Origin: Parvibaculum sp. | GTDB lineage: Bacteria > Pseudomonadota > Alphaproteobacteria > Parvibaculales > Parvibaculaceae | Length of the DNA stretch: 43,395 bases | Direction: 5' to 3' | NCBI GenBank assembly: GCA_019635955.1 | Contig: JAHBYL010000020.1 | Coordinates: 1-43,395 of the forward strand | Shown: positions 15,253 through 23,352 of the stretch, piece by piece | Layout of the letters: each line of letters begins with the position of its first letter | Numbering within the stretch: the stretch's first letter is position 1 | The notes under the pieces: model-generated | Database searches by the model: none | What the model saw: only the letters and a program-made list of their open reading frames with translations | Told to the model about the DNA's origin: nothing | Program-made: the position numbers and the translations under genes

Positions 15253-16035
15253 CTAGCGCGGGGCCATGCGGATCGCGCCGTCGAGACGAACCGTCTCGCC
15301 GTTGAAATAGCCGTTGCGGATCATCTCGGTCGCGAGCGAGGCATACTCATCCGGATTGCCGAGACGCGAGGGGAACGGCACCTGTGCGCCGAGCGCCTGA
15401 CGCACCTTTTCCGGCGCACCGGCGAGCAGCGGCGTGTCGAAGATGCCCGGCAGGATCGTGTTGATGCGGATGCCTTCGCGGCTGAGGTCGCGCGCGATGG
15501 GGAGCGTCATGCCGACGACGCCGGCCTTCGAGGCCGAATAGGCGGCCTGGCCGATCTGGCCGTCCTGCGCGGCGACGGAGCCCGTGTTCACGATCGCGCC
15601 GCGGTCGCCATCCGGCAGCGGGTCGAGCGTGAGCATGCCGGCGGCCGACTTCGCGATGCAGCGGAACGTGCCGACAAGGTTGATCTGGATGATGAGGTTG
15701 AACTTGTCGAGCGGGAAGTGTTCCGGCTTGCCCGTCTCCTTGTTCTTCGACGCGGTCTTGATCGCGTTGCCCGTGCCGGCGCAGTTGATGAGGATGCGCT
15801 CCTGGCCGATCGCGGCGCGGACCTTTTCAAAGCCCGCATCGACGCTGGCTTCGTCGGTCACATTGACTTTCGCGAAGACGCCGCCGAGTTCCTTGGCGAG
15901 CGCTTCGCCCTTTTCTTCCTGAAGATCGAAAATGCCGATCTTCACGCCTTCCTTGGCGAGACGGCGCGCGGTCGCGGCGCCGAGGCCCGAAGCGCCGCCC
16001 GTGATGATGGCGCTGATGCTGCTGTCGAGTTTCAT
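15253..16035 (-). CDS. Short-chain dehydrogenase, 3-hydroxyacyl-CoA dehydrogenase type-2-like
   Basis: A 260-residue SDR. The NAD motif TGGASGLG lies at 12-19, the stability motif NCAG at about 84, and the catalytic residues are Ser153, Tyr166 and Lys170 (YSASK). The overall pattern, including the insertion between the NAG motif and the active site, resembles mitochondrial HSD10 and bacterial 3-hydroxyacyl-CoA dehydrogenases type 2, which oxidise (S)-3-hydroxyacyl-CoA in beta-oxidation or act on hydroxysteroids. I use the ATG at 16035, which has AGAAGGA at good spacing; one at 16056 does not. Monocistronic, with its own terminator. Confidence 0.88.
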   Translation of the reverse strand: MKLDSSISAIITGGASGLGAATARRLAKEGVKIGIFDLQEEKGEALAKELGGVFAKVNVTDEASVDAGFEKVRAAIGQERILINCAGTGNAIKTASKNKETGKPEHFPLDKFNLIIQINLVGTFRCIAKSAAGMLTLDPLPDGDRGAIVNTGSVAAQDGQIGQAAYSASKAGVVGMTLPIARDLSREGIRINTILPGIFDTPLLAGAPEKVRQALGAQVPFPSRLGNPDEYASLATEMIRNGYFNGETVRLDGAIRMAPR

Positions 16036-16288
16036 GGCTTTATTCCTTCTCTGCATGGGCCGCCGGGCCCCGCGTTTCCCTGTCTGCGGGCGTGGGAACC
16101 GCGCCCGATTGGCGCCGATTTAACAAATTCAGACGCCAAAGAGCGAGCCAAAAATCACGGCGGATCGGGGCATTCCGCCGCGCCTGTCATTGACGCAGGG
16201 TCGCCTTGGCTTGCAAGGCCGGGCGATCCACCCCATCTTCTTGCGGCGCAAGGGCGGGGGCCGATAAGGAAAGCTGCGGAGGCATTCG

Positions 16289-16714
16289 ATGCCCATGTCA
16301 CGGGGAAATTCCGAGGCCGGAGACGCCGAAAGCGGGCTTCTCGACCCGAAGCATCAATTGCCCGCCACCATTGCCCGCAACGAGAAGACCGTATCGGAAG
16401 GCTTCTGGCGGAAGCTCCTGAAGGTCGCGGGCCGCGTGCCCTTCGCCGAGGAAGCCGCCGCCGCCTGGTTCTGCGCCCGCGATCCCGAAACGCCGACCCG
16501 CGTGCGCGCCATGCTGCTTGCGGCGCTTGCCTATTTCGTGACGCCCATCGATTTCATTCCCGATTTCGTCGCCGTGTTCGGCTTCACCGACGACGCGACG
16601 GTGCTGATGGCGGCGCTCGGCCTCGTCTCCTCCTACATGAAGCCGCGCCACCGCAAGGCAGCGCGGGAGGCACTCGGCCTGCCCCCCGCGAAAGACGAAC
16701 CGGAAAACGGCTGA
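16289..16714 (+). CDS. DUF1232 (YkvA-type) small membrane protein
   Basis: A 141-residue protein with the DUF1232 core: hydrophobic segment MLLAALAYFVTPIDFIPDF (about 74-92), the conserved TPIDFIPDF signature, then GFTDDATVLMAAL. The N-terminal 40 residues are polar. YkvA-type proteins are small membrane-associated proteins of unknown function, sometimes near stress or metal transport genes. A GGAGG site precedes the ATG. The stop lies 4 bp from the end of the convergent serine hydrolase gene. Confidence 0.87.
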   Translation: MPMSRGNSEAGDAESGLLDPKHQLPATIARNEKTVSEGFWRKLLKVAGRVPFAEEAAAAWFCARDPETPTRVRAMLLAALAYFVTPIDFIPDFVAVFGFTDDATVLMAALGLVSSYMKPRHRKAAREALGLPPAKDEPENG

Positions 16715-16718
16715 GCGG

Positions 16719-17942
16719 TCACGCCGCCCAGACGCCGCTCGCATTGGAGCGATAGCCGAGCGAGCGATAGGCCGCATCGACCAGCGCCTGCCCGCGATTG
16801 TTGAGCAGGATGCCCGCTCCCATCCGGTTCATGTTGTAGCCGAAGCTCATGCGGGCTTCCGGGTCGGCAAAGCCGATGGAGCCGCCCATGCCGACATGGC
16901 CGAAAGCCGCATCCGACATGATGCAGGACGAGTTCGGCTCGTTCTTCAGCTTGCGATTGTCCATCGACTTCATGAAGCCGAGCGCGAAACGCGACGGGAT
17001 GAGAAGCGTCGCATCCTCATGCGTCGCCATCGCGACACGGCCCATGCGGGCGAGCGTGTCTTTGCCGACGAGATTGCCGCCGCCATTGGCGAGCGGCTGA
17101 TACATGCCGGCAAGCCCGCGCCCGTTCGAAATGCCGTTGCCGGATCCGATCTCGGCGGCATGGCAGGCACGCGAATTGAAATCGACATTGCCGCCATTGA
17201 GCAGGAAAAGATGCGCGGGGCTCGAAGGGTCCGTCAGCAGCGCCTGCGTGAATTTGGAATTGGCGGCCGCGGGATCGGGCTCGGCAAAGATCATCGGCGC
17301 GATGCGGGGCTCGACTTTTTCCGGTGTGCCGATCCAGAAATCGATGCCGAGCGGCTTTGCGACTTCTTCGGCGAAAAATTTGCCGGTGCGCTTACCGCTC
17401 GCGCGATGCACGAGCTCGCCTACCGTCCAGGCAAGCGTCACGCCATGATAGCCGTTGCGCGTGCCCGGCTTCCAGAAGGGCTCTTCCTCTTCGAGCAGCT
17501 TCACCATGTAGTCGTAATCGTAATAGGCGCCGTCTTTCAGCCGCGTGCGCAGATGCGGCTGGCCCGCCGAATGATCAAGCATCATGGAGACGAGCGTCTC
17601 CTCCTTGCCGTTCTTCGCATATTCCGGCCAGTAATCGGCGACCTTCGCATCGAGATCGAGCTTGCCCCGGTCGGCGAGCATATGCGCGCAGAGCGAGGTC
17701 GCACCCTTGGTGCAGGAAAAGACGATGGAGACCGTATCCTTCTCCCAGGGCGCGCCGTCCCGCGCCTTCCTGCCGCCCCAGAGATCGACGACCGTCTTGC
17801 CCTCCAGCGTGATCGCGACATTGGCGCCCACTTCGTCATGGCTTTCGAAATTCTCGACAAAGGCGTCGACCACCGGCTTGAACTTCGGATCGTAGCTGCC
17901 CTGCAGCGTGCCCGCTTTCGTCTCTTTCGAGAAATTGTCCAT
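16719..17942 (-). CDS. Serine hydrolase, class C beta-lactamase-like (EstB type)
   Basis: A 407-residue protein of the beta-lactamase-related esterase family. The catalytic SxxK is SCTK (Ser76, Lys79), and the second region reads GYHGVTLAWTVGELVHR, supplying the Tyr, as in EstB-type carboxylesterases. It lacks a signal peptide, so it is probably a cytoplasmic esterase rather than an antibiotic-degrading enzyme. The start at 17942 follows GGGAGAGACG; a longer reading to 18002 runs into the upstream gene's end and lacks support. Downstream of the degenerate SGNH gene by 34 bp and probably in one transcript. Confidence 0.88.
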   Translation of the reverse strand: MDNFSKETKAGTLQGSYDPKFKPVVDAFVENFESHDEVGANVAITLEGKTVVDLWGGRKARDGAPWEKDTVSIVFSCTKGATSLCAHMLADRGKLDLDAKVADYWPEYAKNGKEETLVSMMLDHSAGQPHLRTRLKDGAYYDYDYMVKLLEEEEPFWKPGTRNGYHGVTLAWTVGELVHRASGKRTGKFFAEEVAKPLGIDFWIGTPEKVEPRIAPMIFAEPDPAAANSKFTQALLTDPSSPAHLFLLNGGNVDFNSRACHAAEIGSGNGISNGRGLAGMYQPLANGGGNLVGKDTLARMGRVAMATHEDATLLIPSRFALGFMKSMDNRKLKNEPNSSCIMSDAAFGHVGMGGSIGFADPEARMSFGYNMNRMGAGILLNNRGQALVDAAYRSLGYRSNASGVWAA

Positions 17943-17976
17943 CGTCTCTCTCCCTGCTTCTTGTTGTTTTCGTTTT

Positions 17977-18699
17977 CTACCGGCTCGACCGCAGCCCGCC
18001 ATAGCCGGCTTCGATCAGCACCGGCTTGATCGCCTCCGTGAGCACGGCATAGCCCTTCGCGTTGAGCGAGAGCCGGTCCCAGCGGAACAGCTCCTTGCGG
18101 ATATTGCCGCGCTCGTCGAGCATGCCGGGCGTCGCATCGATGAAATGCATTGTCGGCTCGGCGCTCACATAATCGGCGATCAGCGCATTGGCGCGTTGCG
18201 CGCCATACCAGCGCTCCTTGCGCGCAGGCGAAGGACGGATCGCCACGAAATAGACCGGCGCATTCAGGTTCTCCGCCCGGAGCGAGAGAACGAGCGTGCG
18301 GAAATCGTCGAGCACGTCTTCGGGCCGGCGGCCCCGCACGTCTGCCAGATCGGCATCGCCCGCCATGATGACGATGGCGCGCGGCTTGTAGGGATGGATG
18401 ATGCGATCGCGGTAATAGGCGATATGCGGCAGCTGCGCGCCGCCGAAGCCGCGCTGGATCACCGTGACTGGCGCCATGTCCTCACCGAGCGATTCCCACA
18501 GGCGCACATCGCGCCCGCCGACGAAAAGCACCGCATTTTCAGGTGGCGGGTTGGAGACATCGCGCCGCTCGAACGCCGCGATCTCTCCTTCCCAGTATTT
18601 CGGATCGCCCGAGGCGAGCAGCACATAGATGAGGAACGCGAAAAGCGCGAGGACGGCAACGCCGAAGCCGATGCCGAGCGTCACCAGTCCCCGTCTCAT
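17977..18699 (-). CDS. SGNH/GDSL-fold protein lacking catalytic residues (membrane-anchored)
   Basis: A 240-residue protein with an N-terminal membrane anchor (about 8-29) and an SGNH-hydrolase fold. The family blocks align well, but key residues are changed. Block I, usually FVGSSSIRLW, reads FVGGRDVRLW, with Arg63 in the nucleophile place. Block III GDND reads GDAD (Ala116). Block V DGLHLN reads DRLSLN (Asp208 kept, Ser211 in place of His). Only the block II Gly (RGFGG) remains. It is therefore predicted inactive as an esterase, perhaps a binding protein. The reading frame is intact, so it is not a pseudogene. Located between the QOR and serine hydrolase genes on the minus strand. Confidence 0.85.
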   Translation of the reverse strand: MRRGLVTLGIGFGVAVLALFAFLIYVLLASGDPKYWEGEIAAFERRDVSNPPPENAVLFVGGRDVRLWESLGEDMAPVTVIQRGFGGAQLPHIAYYRDRIIHPYKPRAIVIMAGDADLADVRGRRPEDVLDDFRTLVLSLRAENLNAPVYFVAIRPSPARKERWYGAQRANALIADYVSAEPTMHFIDATPGMLDERGNIRKELFRWDRLSLNAKGYAVLTEAIKPVLIEAGYGGLRSSR

Positions 18700-18724
18700 T
18701 CTGCCGCCCCCTCTTTCCGCCGGT

Positions 18725-19729
18725 TCAGCGCGACGGCACGATGACGATCTTGCCCTTCACCTTGCGGGCCGCCATGTCCTTCAGCGCCTGCGCCGCTTCC
18801 TCGAACTTGTAGGTCTTCGAGACATGCGGCTTCAGCTTGCCCTGTTTGAACCAGGCCATCAGTTCGGCGAGATTTTCCTGGTGGCGCTTCGGCTCGCGGC
18901 CGGTGAAGGCGCCCCAGAACACGCCGACGATCTGGCAGCCCTTGAGGAGCGCGAGATTGAGCGGAATTTTCGGAATCGGACCGGCCGCAAATCCGACCAC
19001 GAGGAAACGGCCTTCCCAGTTCGTCGCGCGCAGCGCGGCCTCGGAGTAATCGCCGCCCACGGGATCGTAAACCACGTCGGCACCCTGGCCGCCCGTGAGT
19101 TCCTTGATGCGGTCGGTCAGCGCCTTCTGCGCGTCCTTGTCGAGCGCGCCCGCCGGATAGAGGATCGTCTCATCCGCACCATGTTCCTTGCAGACGGCGA
19201 GCTTGTCTTCCGACGAGGCGGCCGCGATCACGCGCGCGCCCATCGCCTTGCCGAGTTCGACGGCGGCGAGGCCGACGCCGCCCGCGGCGCCGAGCACCAG
19301 CAGCGTCTCGCCGGGCTTCAAATTCGCCCGATCCTTCAGTGCATGATGCGAGGTGCCATAGGTCATCAGGAAGGCAGAGGCCGTGACGAAATCCATCTCG
19401 CCCGGAATCGGCGTCACGCGCGTCTGGTCGAGCGCGATTTCCTCCGCATAGCCGCCCCATCCGCACGATCCGATCACGCGGTCGCCGGCCTTCACCTTGT
19501 CGACGCCTTCGCCGACCTTGATCACCTTGCCGGCCACCTCGCCGCCCGGCGAGAAGGGCAGCGGCGGCTTGAACTGGTACTTGTTCTCGATGATGAGGAC
19601 ATCGGGGAAATTGACCGCCGCCGCATGGACCTCGAGCACCACCTCGCCCTTCTTGGGCTCGGGGCTCGGCACCTCTTCGATGACGAGGCTGTCCGGCGGA
19701 CCGTATTCCTTGCAAAAAACGGCTTTCAT
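18725..19729 (-). CDS. NADPH:quinone oxidoreductase family protein (zinc-free MDR)
   Basis: A 334-residue medium-chain dehydrogenase/reductase of the quinone oxidoreductase type. The NADPH-binding motif GAAGGVG (147-153) follows the substrate domain, and the zinc-ligand cysteines of alcohol dehydrogenases are absent. N-terminal hallmarks are AAAVNFPDVLI and PFSPGGEVAG. Such enzymes reduce quinones or enones with NADPH in the cytoplasm. A GGGGAG site precedes the ATG at 19729. First gene of a probable three-gene minus-strand unit with the SGNH-fold and serine hydrolase genes (26 bp and 34 bp gaps). Confidence 0.9.
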   Translation of the reverse strand: MKAVFCKEYGPPDSLVIEEVPSPEPKKGEVVLEVHAAAVNFPDVLIIENKYQFKPPLPFSPGGEVAGKVIKVGEGVDKVKAGDRVIGSCGWGGYAEEIALDQTRVTPIPGEMDFVTASAFLMTYGTSHHALKDRANLKPGETLLVLGAAGGVGLAAVELGKAMGARVIAAASSEDKLAVCKEHGADETILYPAGALDKDAQKALTDRIKELTGGQGADVVYDPVGGDYSEAALRATNWEGRFLVVGFAAGPIPKIPLNLALLKGCQIVGVFWGAFTGREPKRHQENLAELMAWFKQGKLKPHVSKTYKFEEAAQALKDMAARKVKGKIVIVPSR

Positions 19730-20038
19730 GGTCGTCTCCCCTTTTTGGTTTGATATGCCGAAAATATCGCTGCCATTCCCTTAGCACGATGAGGCCGATA
19801 TTCGCCAGATTGGCGGGGCCCGGGCGAGGCTGCCATGCTTCCGCCACATGGGGCCGCCACATTCGGCACCGAATCGGGCCCGGAAAACGGGCCTTTGCGG
19901 GGGACTTCGGGGCGTCGGCGTCTGGAAATCGGGCCCGCCTCCCGGTATGGTCAGGCGCGAATCCCGCGTGTGACCGTTCGGGCCGCCCCAGTCCTGTGGC
20001 CCGGTCCTGCGACCCATGGCTGAGAAGAGTTGGAGAAC
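19730..20038. other. Divergent intergenic region, no gene seen
   Basis: 309 bp between the QOR gene (minus) and the IalB gene (plus). It should hold both promoters; AT-rich words occur near the QOR start (around 19750-19770). GC-rich self-complementary stretches such as GGGCCCG...CGGGCC (about 19888-19905) are present. Open frames here have no recognisable product. Confidence 0.5.
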
Positions 20039-20602
20039 ATGCCGAGACGTCCGTTTCCTTCCTCGCCGTTCAGAATGACCCTCGCCGCCCTGGCGCTCAC
20101 CTTTGCCGTGACCGGCCTTGCCGCCACGGCGTCTGCCCAGGAAGCGCCAAAGCTTCTCGGCCGCTATGACGACTGGTCGGCCTATAGCTATGGCTCGGGC
20201 AATGACCGCATGTGCTATGCGATGACGACGCCGACCAAGATGCAGCCCGCCGGCGCGAGCCGCGGCGACGTCTATTTCATGGTGACGCACCGCCCCGGCC
20301 GCAACACGAAGAACGAAGTGAGCATGCGCGTCGGCTATCCCTTCAAGGATACGAGCCGGCCTTTCGCCCAGATCGGCAGCGACAAGTTCCAGATGTTTTC
20401 CGGCGTGCAGCAGGGCGGCGAACACCGCTTCTGGGCCTGGCTCGAGACCCCCTCCGACGAGGACAAGATGATCCGCGCGCTCCGCTCGGGCAGCTCGATG
20501 GAAGTTCGCGGCACCTCGCAGCGCGACACGCTGACGATCGACACCTATTCGCTCAAGGGCTCGTCGGCCGCGCTGAAAAAGATCGACGACACCTGCAAGT
20601 AA
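20039..20602 (+). CDS. Invasion-associated locus B (IalB) family exported protein
   Basis: A 187-residue protein with a signal peptide (about 1-33, ending ATASA-QEA) and a mature domain matching the IalB family found throughout Alphaproteobacteria. Characteristic parts are the opening DDWSAYSYGSGNDRMCYA and the C-terminal Cys in DDTCK, which may pair in a disulfide. It is a small periplasmic or outer-membrane protein; the link to host invasion is known only for Bartonella and should not be assumed here. I chose the ATG at 20039; a TTG three codons earlier is possible but overlaps the ribosome binding region. A strong terminator follows. Confidence 0.82.
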   Translation: MPRRPFPSSPFRMTLAALALTFAVTGLAATASAQEAPKLLGRYDDWSAYSYGSGNDRMCYAMTTPTKMQPAGASRGDVYFMVTHRPGRNTKNEVSMRVGYPFKDTSRPFAQIGSDKFQMFSGVQQGGEHRFWAWLETPSDEDKMIRALRSGSSMEVRGTSQRDTLTIDTYSLKGSSAALKKIDDTCK

Positions 20603-20611
20603 GGTCAGGCA

Positions 20612-20641
20612 GGGCAGGAATCCGCGGATTCCTGCCCTTTT
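20612..20641 (+). terminator. Terminator after the IalB gene
   Basis: A 12-bp perfect stem (20612-20623 with 20626-20637; GGGCAGGAATCC and its complement) followed by TTTT, 10 bp after the stop codon. Confidence 0.85.
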
Positions 20642-20754
20642 GCCTTCCGGTGCGCGCGCCTGTTGGTGCCGCCGACATGCTTTGTGATATGAGAAGCCGA
20701 ATTCCCCGGTCCTGCCCATGCAGGCCCGGATAGACCGCTTTCAGGTACGGGCTC

Positions 20755-21948
20755 ATGGCCACGCTCGACATCGCACATGAAAAACGCGGCGCTGCATCGC
20801 AGGCGGCGGCGCCCGCGCGCGCGAAGCCGAGCCTTGTCGGCCTGACGCGGCCGCTGCTCATGGACGCGCTCAAGGCGGCGGGACTGCCGGAGAAGCAACT
20901 CCGCATGCGCGCAGGCCAGATCTGGAACGGCCTCTACAAGAGCGGCTTCACCGATTTCAGCGGCATGACGACGCTCTCGAAGGAGCTGCGCGAGACACTC
21001 GGCAACGCCTTCGACATTTCGCGCCTCGAGATCGTCACCGAACAGAAGTCGGTCGATGGCACGCGGAAATGGCTCCTGCGGCTTCCCTCGGGCGTGCCGG
21101 GCGTGCCCGGCCCGGAAATCGAGACCGTCTATATCCCCGAAGAAGGCCGCGGCACGCTCTGCGTTTCGTCACAGGTCGGCTGCACACTCACCTGCACCTT
21201 CTGCCACACCGGCACGCAGAAACTCGTGCGCAACCTCACGGCGGGCGAAATCGTCGGCCAGGTGCTGATCGCGCGCGACGCGCTTGGCGAATGGCCCAAT
21301 TCGAACCGCAATTCCGACGACCGCCTCATCACCAATATCGTGATGATGGGCATGGGCGAGCCGCTCTACAATTTCGACAATGTGCGCGATGCGCTCGATG
21401 TGATTTCGGATGGCGAAGGCATTTCGCTCTCGAAGCGCCGCATCACGCTCTCGACCTCGGGCGTCGTGCCGATGATCGAAAAGGCGGGCGCCGATATCGG
21501 CTGCATGCTCGCGATCTCGCTCCATGCCGTGAACGACGAGACGCGCAACAAGCTGGTGCCCTTGAACAAGAAATATCCGATCCGCGAACTGCTCGACGCC
21601 TGCCGGAACTATCCCGGCCTTTCGAACGCCCGGCGCATCACTTTCGAATATGTGATGCTGAAAGGCGTGAACGATTCGATCGAGGATGCGAAGGAACTCG
21701 TGCGGCTCCTGAAAGGCATCCCGGCGAAGATCAACCTCATTCCCTTCAATCCCTGGCCGGGTTCACCTTACGAGTGTTCCGACTGGGCGCAGATCGAGAA
21801 ATTCGCCGACTTCGTCAACCGCGCCGGCTATGCGAGCCCCGTCCGCACCCCGCGCGGCCGCGACATCATGGCCGCCTGCGGACAATTGAAAAGCGAGACG
21901 GTGAAGAAACGCGCGAGCGAGAAATTCGAGCGGAACCAGAACAATTAG
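20755..21948 (+). CDS. rlmN: 23S rRNA A2503 / tRNA A37 C2-methyltransferase
   Basis: A 397-residue radical-SAM methyltransferase that adds a methyl group to C2 of A2503 in 23S rRNA and A37 of some tRNAs. The [4Fe-4S] cysteines CxxxCxxC are Cys143, Cys147 and Cys150; further conserved cysteines are Cys136 (LCVSSQ) and Cys375 (AACGQL), the residue that carries the methyl or covalent adduct in RlmN. The N-terminal 25 residues are a variable Ala-rich extension. This housekeeping gene is followed 34 bp later by an AT-richer gene of foreign appearance. Confidence 0.96.
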   Translation: MATLDIAHEKRGAASQAAAPARAKPSLVGLTRPLLMDALKAAGLPEKQLRMRAGQIWNGLYKSGFTDFSGMTTLSKELRETLGNAFDISRLEIVTEQKSVDGTRKWLLRLPSGVPGVPGPEIETVYIPEEGRGTLCVSSQVGCTLTCTFCHTGTQKLVRNLTAGEIVGQVLIARDALGEWPNSNRNSDDRLITNIVMMGMGEPLYNFDNVRDALDVISDGEGISLSKRRITLSTSGVVPMIEKAGADIGCMLAISLHAVNDETRNKLVPLNKKYPIRELLDACRNYPGLSNARRITFEYVMLKGVNDSIEDAKELVRLLKGIPAKINLIPFNPWPGSPYECSDWAQIEKFADFVNRAGYASPVRTPRGRDIMAACGQLKSETVKKRASEKFERNQNN

Positions 21949-21982
21949 GGATCAGCCCAATTCAACGGCAAGGGACATAGAT

Positions 21983-22999
21983 ATGGAAGATGATGACTGG
22001 GGTGTCATCTCCTCATCTTTCTCGGAGACCGAGCGTTTCTTTCACTACACCAGTGCCGAGGGTTTACTTGGCATACTCAACAGTGACTGCATTTGGGCAA
22101 CGCACTACCGATTCCTGAACGATCGTCGCGAAATTAGAGCAGCTGAGGATATTCTTCAAAGTCATCTAGCAAAGGGCATTCATCGTCGTGTCGCTGCAAT
22201 GAAAGCGAACCGCGAATTGGTTGTTCGAGCGGATACAAGCCTTAAAGAGGCATCCAACGCAGAAGCTAAAGTGATTGTCGAGAGTCACTATGACGCAACA
22301 CTTTTGCTCATGACACCTTACGTCACATCATTCTTCCTCTGCGACAAGACGATAGACTCAACTCACTTTCGAGATGGAGTCCTCCGACATTGGGCCACAT
22401 ATGGGCGCTCGGGGGGATTCGCAATACAGATATCACCACAGAAACTTTACAGTGCCCTGAGCGATTTCAGCAGACTGAATATACACTCGGCTATACTGCA
22501 AACGCGAGTAAACTACCCTAGCGAAGAAGACGGCATCGACGATGAACTTAGAAAGGATTTTGAAATCCTTGTGAATGCTGGCGTGAAGCTAATGGAGAAA
22601 AGTTTACGGAGGGAGGAAGTCGATAGTGATCTAGAAGCCGCCATTGACAAAAGCTATCTCTCATTTTGCCGTGTAATTAGCTCAATCAAACTCCCATACT
22701 TTGCCGATGAAAATGAAGCGAGGGTGGTCATTTTCAGACCGACCGTAAAATCCGCAAAAGCGGCCGGAAAAGCCGAGCTTCCGCCTTTAGTGCATTTGCG
22801 TTCGGGCTTGGGTTCTCCCGTTCCATACATAAAACTTCTAGAGAATTTTGTTCTCAGTAGCGGCTGTATCGAACGAATCATCGTCGGCCCCAGCTCTGAA
22901 AGCACAATGAGCAAAATCGCTCTCGAGAGTTTTCTTGAAGCAAGAGAGCTGGACATAGAAGTCACATTGTCAGACGTTCCCTACCTTACGACTCGCTAA
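21983..22999 (+). CDS. DUF2971 domain-containing protein, likely horizontally acquired
   Basis: A 338-residue protein with DUF2971 features: the opening FFHYTSAEGLLGIL (19-32), LND (45-47), SFFLC (116-120), WATYGRSGGFAI (137-148), KLPYFADENEARVV (236-249) and IIVGPS (299-304). The His-Tyr-Thr opening and the Glu-Ala-Arg segment recall ADP-ribosyltransferase-fold proteins such as DarT and KptA, but that is my inference. Base composition is strikingly lower in GC than all neighbours, with many AGA, ATA and TTA codons, marking a recent insertion between rlmN and the ABM gene. AAGGGA precedes the ATG. No integrase, transposase or second low-GC gene is beside it. Function unknown; a defence or toxin role is possible. 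Confidence 0.75.
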   Translation: MEDDDWGVISSSFSETERFFHYTSAEGLLGILNSDCIWATHYRFLNDRREIRAAEDILQSHLAKGIHRRVAAMKANRELVVRADTSLKEASNAEAKVIVESHYDATLLLMTPYVTSFFLCDKTIDSTHFRDGVLRHWATYGRSGGFAIQISPQKLYSALSDFSRLNIHSAILQTRVNYPSEEDGIDDELRKDFEILVNAGVKLMEKSLRREEVDSDLEAAIDKSYLSFCRVISSIKLPYFADENEARVVIFRPTVKSAKAAGKAELPPLVHLRSGLGSPVPYIKLLENFVLSSGCIERIIVGPSSESTMSKIALESFLEARELDIEVTLSDVPYLTTR

Positions 23000-23024
23000 G
23001 AGGCCGGATGACGGTATTGAACAC

Positions 23025-23351
23025 ATGAAAGCCGCCATCTATCGCTGGCGCGTAAAGCCCGAAGACGAGGACTACTTCGCGCGGCGCTGGCACGAGATCA
23101 CCGAAGATATCGTGGCGCGCCATGGCGGCGGCGGCTCGCGGCTCCACCGCGCGGAGAATGGGGACTTCGTCGCCTATGCGCGCTGGCCCTCGAAGGAAGC
23201 GCGCGACAAGGCCTTCGCCGATTACTCGAAAGATCCCGACCGCGCCATTCCGCAGCGCGAGGGCAAGGCCGAACTCATCGAGGAAATCTGGCTCGATGTG
23301 CTGGACGATCTGCTGATCCCGGAAGCCGAACTGCCCGGCCGCTTCAAATAA
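23025..23351 (+). CDS. Antibiotic biosynthesis monooxygenase (ABM)-like protein
   Basis: A 108-residue protein with the outline of a dimeric alpha-beta barrel (ABM fold): an opening strand KAAIYRWRVKP, a helix over DYFARRWHEITEDI, a strand around FVAYARWPS and a final helix. Native high-GC composition returns here. ABM-fold proteins include small monooxygenases and heme- or quinone-handling proteins; no specific activity can be assigned. It may normally follow rlmN and has become separated from it by the DUF2971 gene. Convergent with the NmrA gene, whose stop lies next to its own. Confidence 0.65.
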   Translation: MKAAIYRWRVKPEDEDYFARRWHEITEDIVARHGGGGSRLHRAENGDFVAYARWPSKEARDKAFADYSKDPDRAIPQREGKAELIEEIWLDVLDDLLIPEAELPGRFK

Positions 23352-23352
23352 T

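Noticed and set aside
15067..16755. Plus-strand open frame of 562 codons running through the repeat and the SDR gene
   Set aside because: It starts inside the palindromic repeat and is antisense to the SDR gene with no domain; it is a shadow frame.
18725..19729. Zinc-dependent alcohol dehydrogenase
   Set aside because: The catalytic and structural zinc cysteines are missing; the sequence fits quinone oxidoreductases instead.
21949..23024. AT-richer stretch as a prophage or integrated element
   Set aside because: Only one gene is affected; there is no integrase, transposase, tRNA end or flanking direct repeat that I can see.
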